Positions 57,603-64,000 of a stretch of DNA of 64,000 nt are shown piece by piece. The DNA comes from Actinoplanes sp. NBRC 103695 (lineage in GTDB: Bacteria; Actinomycetota; Actinomycetes; Mycobacteriales; Micromonosporaceae), in the NCBI RefSeq assembly GCF_030269485.1, contig NZ_BSTL01000006.1, forward strand, positions 248,001-312,000. Direction: 5' to 3'. Position 1 is the first letter of the stretch; each line of letters opens with the position of its first letter. Made by a program: the position numbers and the translations under genes. The notes under the pieces are model-generated. The model searched no databases and was not told the origin of the DNA. It saw only the letters and a list, made by a program, of their open reading frames with translations.

Positions 57603-58690
57603 GCCTCCGACCGTAGATCGGCGATCAAGCCCGCCACCAGGGCAACGCGCCCGGGCATCGTGTCCACCAGCACATGTTCGTCGTCGGCGTGCGCGCCGCC
57701 GCCGACCGCGCCGAGCCCGTCCAGGGTGGGCACGCCCACGGCGGCGGTGAAGTTGCCGTCCGAGCCGCCGCCCACCGACACCCCGGCAGGCGCGGACTGG
57801 CCCAGACGTTCGGCCACCACGATCGCCCGCCGGTACGGCGCGGCCGAGGCGGACGGTGGCATCGGCGGCCGGTTGATGCCGCCCTCGACCACCAGGCGGG
57901 CGCCGGGCAGCACCGGCCGCAGCGCCCGCATCGCCGCATCGACCCGCTTCTCCTCGGCGGCGTCCGGCACCCGCACGTCGATGACCAGCCGGGCCAGCGC
58001 CGGTACGGTGTTCGCCGCGGTGCCGCCGCTGACCACGGTCGGGGTCACCGTCGTGCCGCGTTCCGGATCGCCGATCGCGGCCACCGCCAGGATCTGATGG
58101 GCCAGCTCGATCGAGGCGTTCACCCCGAGCTCCGGATGGAGCCCCGCGTGCGCCGCTTTCCCGTACACGTCGACGGTGTAACCCGCGATGCCCTTGCGCG
58201 CGGTCTTGAGCGCGCCCCGGTCGTCGGCCGCGGCCTCCAGGATCAACGCGGCCGCACAACCCGCGGCGTCCTGCTCGATCAGCGCCCGCGAGGTCGGCGA
58301 GCCGATCTCCTCGTCGGCGGTGACCAGCAGCTCCACCCCGGCACGGTCGGGAAGGCCGACGATCGCGTGCATGGCCAGCACCAGGCCGGCCTTCATGTCG
58401 ACGCAGCCGGGGCCGCGCAGCACGTTGCCCTCCACGGTGGCCGGATGGCGGTCGAGGGAGCCGATCGGCCACACCGTGTCGTAGTGGCCGAGCACCAGGA
58501 CGCGCGGGCCGTCGCCGGGGAAACGCCAGCGCAGATGCGTACGGCCCTCGATCGGGATCCGCTCCGGAGCCGCACCCAGCAGTCGCTCGCCCAGCCCGGC
58601 GACCAGTTCGGCGCACTCCGCGAGGGCGGCCAGGTCGTTCGACGGCGACTCGCACCGGACGAGTAGCAGCGTGTCGTCGACAAGGGTCAC
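57599..58690 (-). CDS. M20-family metallopeptidase/deacylase
   Basis: The protein has 363 residues with the dinuclear-zinc M20 motifs: VLGHYDTVW (His), GPGCVDMKAGL (Asp), VTADEEIGSPTS (Glu pair) and SVGGGSDGNFTA in the C-terminal part. The dimerisation domain carries HAGLHPELGVNASIELAHQI (recognised by HAGLHPE). M20 enzymes remove acyl groups from amino acids or cut dipeptides. The GTG start overlaps the S9-S12 fusion stop. It belongs to the CPG2/ArgE branch, which includes N-acyl-L-amino acid deacylases. Confidence 0.88.
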   Translation of the reverse strand: MTLVDDTLLLVRCESPSNDLAALAECAELVAGLGERLLGAAPERIPIEGRTHLRWRFPGDGPRVLVLGHYDTVWPIGSLDRHPATVEGNVLRGPGCVDMKAGLVLAMHAIVGLPDRAGVELLVTADEEIGSPTSRALIEQDAAGCAAALILEAAADDRGALKTARKGIAGYTVDVYGKAAHAGLHPELGVNASIELAHQILAVAAIGDPERGTTVTPTVVSGGTAANTVPALARLVIDVRVPDAAEEKRVDAAMRALRPVLPGARLVVEGGINRPPMPPSASAAPYRRAIVVAERLGQSAPAGVSVGGGSDGNFTAAVGVPTLDGLGAVGGGAHADDEHVLVDTMPGRVALVAGLIADLRSEA

Positions 58691-61600
58691 GCCAGGTCCA
58701 CCTTCGGGGTCGCGCGGATGGAGAGGTGCAGGTACCGCTCACCGGTGGGCAGAGCGTAGAACGTCACGGGCGACCACACCGCGGAACTGGGCGGGCGCAC
58801 GAGGAAGAAGTCCTCGGTGACCGGGACGAGGGCGTACTCGGTGACCGGCTCGGCGGTGAGCACGGCCATGTCGCCGGTCGCCGTGTAGCGCAGCGTGGGA
58901 CCGTCGGCCAGCACCTCGATCTCCGCGCCGGCCCGGCGGTAGACCCCGACGTGCGGCGTGATGTCCACCTCGACGGGCTGCTCCGGCGGGCTCGGCGGCC
59001 GGGGCATCGCGACATCGGCCACCTCGGCGAACACCTCCCGGAGCAGCTCGTCGGCCAGGTCGCCGGACTCGTCCGAGTTGGTCAGCAGCGCCACGGCGAC
59101 GCCGAGCTCGGGGATCAGGCGCAGGTACGCGCGCTGTCCCATGGTCCGGCCGTCGTGGCCCAGCACCCGGCGCCCGTCCCAGGTCGCGCGCATCCACCCC
59201 AGCCCCCACGAGTCGTGCTGCGTATGCCGGTCCGGCATGTCCACCTGATGCTCGCCCATCGCGGCAACCGTCTTCTCGCCCAGCACCCGGGTGCCGTCCG
59301 GCGCGACGCCCCCGGCCAGGTGCATGCGCGCGAAGGTCAGCAGGTCACCCACCGACGAGTGGATCTGCGCGGCCGGTCCCATGCCCCGCGGCAGCATCCA
59401 GACCCCGGTGGCCCGCTGACCGTCCGAGGAGGACAGGTGGCCGACTGCGGCCCGGTGCAGCAGCGCCTCCTCGGGCATGGTCCCGGTACGGGTCAGGCCG
59501 AGCGGCTCGCGCAGCCGCTGCCGGACCGCCTCGTCCCAGGTCAGCCCGGTGAGCCGCTCGACGACCCGGCCGGCCAGCACGAATCCGGCGTTGCAGTACG
59601 ACCAGGTGGCGCCGAGCGGATGGTTCTGGGCCACGTCGGCCAGCAGGTCGACGTACCGCTCGACGCAGTCGTCGCCGCGGCCGGTGTCGGTGAACACGTC
59701 GCCGTCGATGCCGCTGGTGTGCGTCAGCAGATGCCTGACCGTCACGCCGGATTCGGACAGCTTGAGCTCCGGCAGGACGTCGGTCACCGGCGCGTCCAGG
59801 GACAGCCGGCCCTCGTCGACCAGCTGCATGATCAGGCTGGTCGTCCAGATCTTCGTGATCGAGCCGATCTGGAACACCGAGTCCGGGGTGGCCGGCACCC
59901 CGGTCCGGGAGCTCAGCACGCCGTGCGCCACCGTGATCGTGTCGCCGTTCAGGTGCGTGACGCCCAGCGCCGCGCCGGGAACGCCGTACCGGCCGGCCAG
60001 CACGCCCAGCCGCCGCTCCCAGCGCGCCGCGTCCAGCGCGGCCGGCTTGCCCGCGGTGTGCTCCAGCAGCCACGACACGGTCCGCCGGTGGTAGTCCATC
60101 CGGTAGGACGGCCGCCCGTTGAACAGGAACAGGTGGTCGGCGTCCGGATACATGACCAGCCGGGCCGGGACACCGCGCTGCCGTAACGCGGTGTGCCACT
60201 GCCGGGCCTGGTCGGGCGGGCAGCGGCGGTCGTCGGAGCCGTGCAGGATCAGCGTCGGCGCGGTGACCCGCTCCACGCGGGACAGCGGGGAGAGCTCGGC
60301 GGCCCGGTCCCGGTCCTGCCACGGCAAGACCCTGATCTCGTGTACGCCGAGGTACTGCGCGATGTCCGAGGTGCCCGTCATGCTGGTCAGGTCGCTGATC
60401 AGTCCACCGGCGACGGCCGCGGCGAACCGGTCGTCGCTGCCGGTCAGGTAACACGTCATGAAGCCGCCGTAGCTGTAGCCGGTGACCGCCAGCCGGGCCG
60501 GGTCGGCGATGCCCTCGGCGACCAGCGCGTCGATCGGCTCGAGCAGGTCCTTGGCGTCCGCCTCGCCCCAGGCGCCGGAGACCGCGGCGTAGAACGCCTC
60601 GCCGTACCCGTCGCTCCCGCGCGGGTTGAGCAGCAGCACCGTCCAGCCTTGGAGGACCAGCTCCTGGTGGTAGAGGTGGATGCCGTCGGCGGCGCCGTTC
60701 CACGCGTTGTGCGGGCCGCCGTGCACGTCCAGCAGCAGCGGCTGCGGGCCGGTGGCCTCCTCGTCGCGGATCACCCAGCCGTGCACGACGGCGCCGTCGG
60801 AGATGGCGAACTCGCGCTCACGCCGGCGGAAGAACTCGAGCTCCGGGTCGCCGTGCGACGTGCGTACGCGCTCCGCTCCGGTCTCCAGGTCGACGACGAC
60901 GATCTCGCCCAGCGACGCCGGCGTGTCCAGGGCGACCACGGCCGTGTTCCCCCGCACGTCGTAGCCGATCACGTTGCGGCCCTCGCCACCGACGATCTTC
61001 TGTGCGCCGCCCTGGTCGCGGTCCGCCGCGTAGAGGTGGAAGCAGCCGCGGTCGATGGCGGAGAAGAACACCCGGCCTCCGGCCACCAGCGGCCGGCACG
61101 GCGTGACGTTGCGGTCCAGGTCCGCCGCGAGGTCCGTCGTCGCTTCCTGGTGGACGGGTACGCGGAGCAGGCGCTGGTGACCGCCGGGACCGTCCGGTCG
61201 CGCCGTCACCAGGAGCACGTCGCCGTCCCAGACGACCGTGGTCGCGACGCCGTTGTCCGGGCCGAGCTCGCGCGGCGCGCCCTTGCCGTCGGCGTCGATC
61301 ACCCAGACCGGTTCGCGCAGGCTCAGGTCGGCGTCCGGCCCGGTGCACGCCGGGTACGCCAGCCGCGTGCCGTCCGGCGACCAGGCCGGATCGCCTACCG
61401 GCCAGTCCCCGTCGGTGACCTGCCGGCAGACGCCGGTCGCCAGGTCCAGCACGTGCACATGCGCCGCTTCCCGCACCCCGAGGCGGTCCGCGACGACGGG
61501 CTTGTTGGGCAGCTTGACCTCGGCCGGCGCGGTGAAGGCGATCCGGTCCCCCACCGGACTCCACACCGGGACGCCGGCGCCCTGTGGCAACGATGTCAGC

Positions 61601-61890
61601 CGGCGCGGTTCGCCCCCGCCCGCGGGCATCGACCAGATGTGGTTCTCTCGCAGGAACGCGATCGTCCGGCCGTCCGGCGACCATGCCGGGGCGGTGTCGG
61701 CGGGTCCGTGGGTCAGTTGTTGCGGTTCACCGGTCGTGGCGCCGACGCGCCACAGGCTGGTCACGGCTCGGTCGGCGGTGGCATCGGCGGTGCGCAGGAC
61801 GTACGCGATCAGCGTCCCGTCCGGCGACAGTGCGGGCTCCTCCGGCGCGGCGAACGAGGTCAGGTCGTCGATGCGCGGGCGTCGGGTCAC
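58687..61890 (-). CDS. Prolyl-oligopeptidase (S9) fused to a serine beta-lactamase-like (S12) domain
   Basis: The predicted protein has 1067 residues from a GTG with GAGGAGA. Residues 1 to about 380 form a TolB-like propeller (AWSPDGRTIAFLRENHIW, AWSPDGTRLAYP). An S9 alpha/beta-hydrolase follows, with the Ser in VTGYSYGGFMTC near 472, the Asp in LHGSDDRRCPP and the His in YPDADHLF. From about 645 there is a second hydrolase with SxxK in QIGSITKIW near 676, Y in SYCNAGF and HDG in LGHDGRTMG. No signal peptide is evident. It is the first gene of a four-gene overlapping operon. The fusion joins two peptidase types in one cytoplasmic protein. Confidence 0.87.
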   Translation of the reverse strand: MTRRPRIDDLTSFAAPEEPALSPDGTLIAYVLRTADATADRAVTSLWRVGATTGEPQQLTHGPADTAPAWSPDGRTIAFLRENHIWSMPAGGGEPRRLTSLPQGAGVPVWSPVGDRIAFTAPAEVKLPNKPVVADRLGVREAAHVHVLDLATGVCRQVTDGDWPVGDPAWSPDGTRLAYPACTGPDADLSLREPVWVIDADGKGAPRELGPDNGVATTVVWDGDVLLVTARPDGPGGHQRLLRVPVHQEATTDLAADLDRNVTPCRPLVAGGRVFFSAIDRGCFHLYAADRDQGGAQKIVGGEGRNVIGYDVRGNTAVVALDTPASLGEIVVVDLETGAERVRTSHGDPELEFFRRREREFAISDGAVVHGWVIRDEEATGPQPLLLDVHGGPHNAWNGAADGIHLYHQELVLQGWTVLLLNPRGSDGYGEAFYAAVSGAWGEADAKDLLEPIDALVAEGIADPARLAVTGYSYGGFMTCYLTGSDDRFAAAVAGGLISDLTSMTGTSDIAQYLGVHEIRVLPWQDRDRAAELSPLSRVERVTAPTLILHGSDDRRCPPDQARQWHTALRQRGVPARLVMYPDADHLFLFNGRPSYRMDYHRRTVSWLLEHTAGKPAALDAARWERRLGVLAGRYGVPGAALGVTHLNGDTITVAHGVLSSRTGVPATPDSVFQIGSITKIWTTSLIMQLVDEGRLSLDAPVTDVLPELKLSESGVTVRHLLTHTSGIDGDVFTDTGRGDDCVERYVDLLADVAQNHPLGATWSYCNAGFVLAGRVVERLTGLTWDEAVRQRLREPLGLTRTGTMPEEALLHRAAVGHLSSSDGQRATGVWMLPRGMGPAAQIHSSVGDLLTFARMHLAGGVAPDGTRVLGEKTVAAMGEHQVDMPDRHTQHDSWGLGWMRATWDGRRVLGHDGRTMGQRAYLRLIPELGVAVALLTNSDESGDLADELLREVFAEVADVAMPRPPSPPEQPVEVDITPHVGVYRRAGAEIEVLADGPTLRYTATGDMAVLTAEPVTEYALVPVTEDFFLVRPPSSAVWSPVTFYALPTGERYLHLSIRATPKVDLA

Positions 61891-62131
61891 CGATATTCTC
61901 CTCGGGTGCGGGGGTTCGATCAGCACATCGTGCACACACGATGACGCTCCGGTCACGCCCCGCAGGCAAACGGTCCTGTTTGCCCCATCACATCTTCCGG
62001 CTTGCCCGAATGGCCCGAAACGCTTCGACGCTCGTCAATTGCTTACCGCCGCGCCGAAGTCCCTTGTGGGGTTTGCCCACGCACCGTCACTGCCGCCGCT
62101 CCCGCCGCTCACCCGCCGCCGCGACGGTGGG
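61891..62131. other. Intergenic region before the S9-S12 operon
   Basis: This 241-bp gap holds the operon's leader (GAGGAG site near 61897) and presumably its promoter, with no clear -35/-10 pair. The far part, after the Spo0M gene, has no obvious terminator. I see nothing else in it. Confidence 0.4.
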
Positions 62132-63130
62132 TTACTCCTCCCCGTCGCCCTCGAAAGCGTCGTCGATCATCTCGCCCGCGACGTAGCCGGCCGCCATGCC
62201 GCCGGCCGCGCCCGCCAGCACGCCGCCCATGCCGGCCCCGTGCCCGCCGCGGTGCCGGACGTGCCCGTGGTAACCGCCAAACCCGGGCGCGCCGTAACCA
62301 GGCATCCCATGGCCGGACGCTCCGTGACCGGGTGCGCCGTGACCCGGCGTCGCCGGGCGGTTGTCGAGGGCCTGACGGACCCAGGCGTCGACCTGCTGCG
62401 TCCAGTCGACCGTGTCGGCGTCGGCGTGCGGAACCGTGTAGCGGCCGAACGAGTCGTGGCCGCCGGTGAACATGCCGCCGCGCTTGTCGAACTCGAGCAC
62501 CACCTCGACGCCGTGCGGGCCGGTGACGAAGGTCAGCTCCACCTCGTTGATGTTGCGCGCGTACTGCGGCGCCGCGAAGTACTCGATCTCCTGATAGAAC
62601 GGCAGGGTCTGTGCCACGCCGTGGATCCGGCCGTACTCCAGGTCGGCGCTCCTGAACACGAAGCCGAGCTGGGCGAACCCGTCCAGGATCCGCTGCTGCA
62701 GCGGCAGGGGGTGCACGTTGATCAGGTCGAGGTCGCCCTTGTCGACCGCCTTGGCGATGGCCACCTCGGTGCGGACGCCCATCACCATGCCGCGCAGCGT
62801 CTGGCCGTAGACCGCCGTCACCGGGGTCTCCCACGGCAGCTCGAACCGGAACGGCAGCGACGCCCGCTCACCCTCGGCCAGCCGCATCGGCCCGCTCACG
62901 GCGACCCGGTGGAACTCGCCGGTCGCCGCGTGGTCGCCGCCGCCGCTCTCGACCTCCATCCGGGTGACCAGCCCGAGCGTGACGTGCTCGATCGAGACGT
63001 CGTGGTTGCCGCCGACGAGCTCGACCCGCCCGGCGATCGGGCCACCGGGCACGACGTCCGGATCGGACAGTACGGTGTCGACACTCGGCCCGCCCACACC
63101 CAGGGCGCCCAGCATCTTCTTGAAAACCAC
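62132..63130 (-). CDS. Spo0M/SpoOM family arrestin-like protein
   Basis: The encoded protein has 332 residues and starts at a GTG. It belongs to the Spo0M family, with two arrestin-like beta domains: VFKKMLGALGVGGPSVDTVL at the start (recognised by the LGVGGPSVDT core), ITRMEV-type strands, LPFRFELPWETPVT and GVEVVLEFDKRGGMFT. The Gly/His-rich C-terminus (about 265-310, GHGAPGHGASGHGMPGYG) ends in a hydrophobic GGVLAGAAGGMAAGYVAGE and acidic tail. Spo0M is linked to sporulation and cell-shape control in Bacillus; the role in actinomycetes is unclear. The His-rich tail might bind metal. Confidence 0.85.
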   Translation of the reverse strand: MVFKKMLGALGVGGPSVDTVLSDPDVVPGGPIAGRVELVGGNHDVSIEHVTLGLVTRMEVESGGGDHAATGEFHRVAVSGPMRLAEGERASLPFRFELPWETPVTAVYGQTLRGMVMGVRTEVAIAKAVDKGDLDLINVHPLPLQQRILDGFAQLGFVFRSADLEYGRIHGVAQTLPFYQEIEYFAAPQYARNINEVELTFVTGPHGVEVVLEFDKRGGMFTGGHDSFGRYTVPHADADTVDWTQQVDAWVRQALDNRPATPGHGAPGHGASGHGMPGYGAPGFGGYHGHVRHRGGHGAGMGGVLAGAAGGMAAGYVAGEMIDDAFEGDGEE

Positions 63131-63134
63131 GGAA

Positions 63135-63162
63135 TCCTCCTGTGATCCGACAATCCGGAGGA
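63135..63162 (-). promoter_or_regulatory. Possible hairpin sequestering the Spo0M ribosome binding site
   Basis: In the leader RNA, UCCUCC at 63162-63157 can pair with the Shine-Dalgarno GGAGGA at 63140-63135, with a 16-nt loop. The Shine-Dalgarno lies 4 bp before the GTG. Six pairs are few, and TCCTCC occurs by chance in such DNA, so this is a suggestion only. Confidence 0.3.
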
Positions 63163-63197
63163 AGCTAACAAAGCCCCCTGAAAAGATCCTGAAAGAC

Positions 63198-63815
63198 CTA
63201 GGTCCGGGCCGGCGCCGGCAACGGCTGGACGCCGCGGACGAGCAGGTAGCCGATCATCCAGAACTCGCCGACCGTGGCCGGGACGACGAGCAGGTCCGCC
63301 ACGGGTCCGGCGTCCGGGACCACCGCGGCCACGAACGTGCTCAGGACGTACCCGAAGCCTCCGGCCACCAGGACCCACCCCAGAGCCCGCGGCATCCCGC
63401 CCGAGCGCACCACGCACCAGCCCATCGGGATCAGCCACAGGCCGAAGAACAGGCCGCCGACCGCCCACATCTGGCCGCTGATCAGATGGAGCAGCGGGGC
63501 GTCCGCCGGGCTCCGCAGCGCCGCCCCGAGCAGGGCCGCGCTGACCAGAACGACGACCGCGTTCACCAGGCCGAAGGCGGCCACCGCGGCGGCGGCGAAC
63601 CGGTCGGCCTGATGGAACAGGCGGTAGAACCCGGCCGCGGCCAGTGCCTGGGTGAGCACGGTGAACAGTTCGAGCGCGAGGCCGGCGCGGGCCAGGCCGG
63701 GACCGCCGCCGTCCAGCACCATCGGCCGGATGATCAGGAAGCCGAGCGCGCCGCCGACGGCCAGGCCTAGGTAGAGCAGCCCGATGACCCGAGACTTACG
63801 TTGTAAGGTAGCCAT
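63198..63815 (-). CDS. DUF4386-like membrane protein
   Basis: The protein has 205 residues from the ATG at 63815 with about six membrane helices. Landmarks are SRVIGLLYLGLAVGGALGF, LVSAALLGAALRS, GLWLIPMGWCVVRSG and FWMIGYLLVRGV, close to the DUF4386 family of unknown function. Two overlapping direct repeats lie at its start, so the first codons (ATLQRK) are part of the second operator copy. It is divergent from a TetR regulator that probably controls it. A longer start at 63842 duplicates ATLQR and is less likely. Confidence 0.75.
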   Translation of the reverse strand: MATLQRKSRVIGLLYLGLAVGGALGFLIIRPMVLDGGGPGLARAGLALELFTVLTQALAAAGFYRLFHQADRFAAAAVAAFGLVNAVVVLVSAALLGAALRSPADAPLLHLISGQMWAVGGLFFGLWLIPMGWCVVRSGGMPRALGWVLVAGGFGYVLSTFVAAVVPDAGPVADLLVVPATVGEFWMIGYLLVRGVQPLPAPART

Positions 63816-63832
63816 ACGTTGTAAGGTAGCCG
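63797..63832. promoter_or_regulatory. Duplicated TetR-type operator at the divergent gene starts
   Basis: An 18-bp sequence beginning TACGTTGTAAGGTAGCC occurs twice in tandem (63797-63814 and 63815-63832). The first copy with its left neighbour forms CTTAC-GTT-GTAAG, a good palindrome for a TetR dimer. The repeats overlap the start of the membrane-protein gene and lie directly before the TetR start codon at 63835. Confidence 0.6.
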
Positions 63833-63834
63833 CG

Positions 63835-64000
63835 ATGGTCAAGAGAGCGCTGAGCCGGGACCGGGTCCTCGCGGCGGCCGTCGAGCTGGTCGACGCGGAG
63901 GGCGTTGGTGCGCTGACGATGCGCCGGCTGGCGACCGAGGTCGAGGTCGAGGCGATGTCGCTCTACCACCACCTGCACGGCAAGGAGGCCCTGCTCGACG
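63835..64000 (+). CDS. TetR family regulator (5' part, cut by window edge)
   Basis: The visible 55 residues form a typical TetR helix-turn-helix: MVKRALSRDRVLAAAVELVD, then EGVGALTMRRLATEVEVEAM and SLYHHLHGKEALLD. It is probably the repressor of the divergent membrane-protein gene, given the operator between them. The ATG comes only 2 bp after the second operator repeat, so the mRNA may be leaderless or nearly so. The ligand-binding part is outside the window. Confidence 0.85.
   Translation, partial: MVKRALSRDRVLAAAVELVDAEGVGALTMRRLATEVEVEAMSLYHHLHGKEALLD

Noticed and set aside
1..64000. CRISPR arrays, tRNA or rRNA genes, prophage or plasmid functions
   Set aside because: None recognised on reading both strands; the only array-like repeats (45721-45809) have no spacers.

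Overview
The window is very GC-rich and densely coded. It has many GTG starts, 4-bp ATGA/GTGA gene overlaps, Tat signals, LuxR-type two-component pairs, a SARP/LAL-style ATPase regulator and many secreted hydrolases. This points to a filamentous actinomycete; a Micromonosporaceae member such as Actinoplanes is a plausible but unproven guess. I saw no rRNA, tRNA, CRISPR array, phage or replication origin. The region reads as chromosomal, with one small mobile element.

Layout. 1-4.8 kb: a secreted PA14/sugar-dehydrogenase-like protein cut by the left edge, then a three-gene operon of a UPF0718 permease, its UPF0703/TIGR03943 partner and a membrane-anchored propeller-like protein. 4.8-9.1 kb: two tandem Tat-exported PhoX-type phosphatases, one behind a PHO-box-like repeat. 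9.1-10.95 kb: a TetR regulator and a divergent FAD monooxygenase, with a duplicated operator between them and a strong hairpin downstream. 10.97-16.5 kb: two paralogous membrane-anchored proteins of unknown function, a LuxR two-component pair and a lipoprotein beta-lactamase-fold hydrolase. 16.56-29.2 kb: an eleven-gene myo-inositol operon (iolC, aldolase, iolB, iolD, iolA, iolE-like, sugar ABC transporter, iolG, iolH-like) read from a divergent GntR regulator. Together these genes import inositol and convert it to DHAP, acetyl-CoA and CO2.

29.6-37.9 kb: a DOPA-type extradiol dioxygenase, a TerC protein, a secreted M4 metalloprotease, a large LuxR ATPase regulator and small proteins. 38.0-44.4 kb: a second LuxR two-component system and a LacI regulator divergent from a GH3 beta-glucosidase. 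A 159-bp MITE-like inverted repeat sits directly after the GH3 stop codon. 44.4-46.3 kb: a histidine phosphatase, a PPOX flavoprotein and a 665-bp gene-free segment full of 19-bp repeats. 46.3-51.1 kb: a GGDEF/NB-ARC/TPR fusion divergent from a subtilase whose tail carries tryptophan at every fifth residue. 51.1-54.7 kb: a flavin reductase/LLM monooxygenase pair and a GH76 enzyme. 54.7-64 kb: a methyltransferase, acetyltransferases, a peptidase/deacylase operon (S9-S12 fusion, M20, two GNATs), a Spo0M protein, a DUF4386-like membrane protein and a TetR gene cut by the right edge.

The strongest candidate for something undescribed is the divergent pair at 46.3-51.1 kb: a c-di-GMP-synthase domain fused to a signalling ATPase, facing a subtilase with a regular Trp-x4 tail, with phased direct repeats between them. 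Other notable items are the MITE that supplies a neighbour's stop codon, a conserved non-coding block upstream of both members of one paralogous pair, and an operator-like site shared by two distant oxidative genes.
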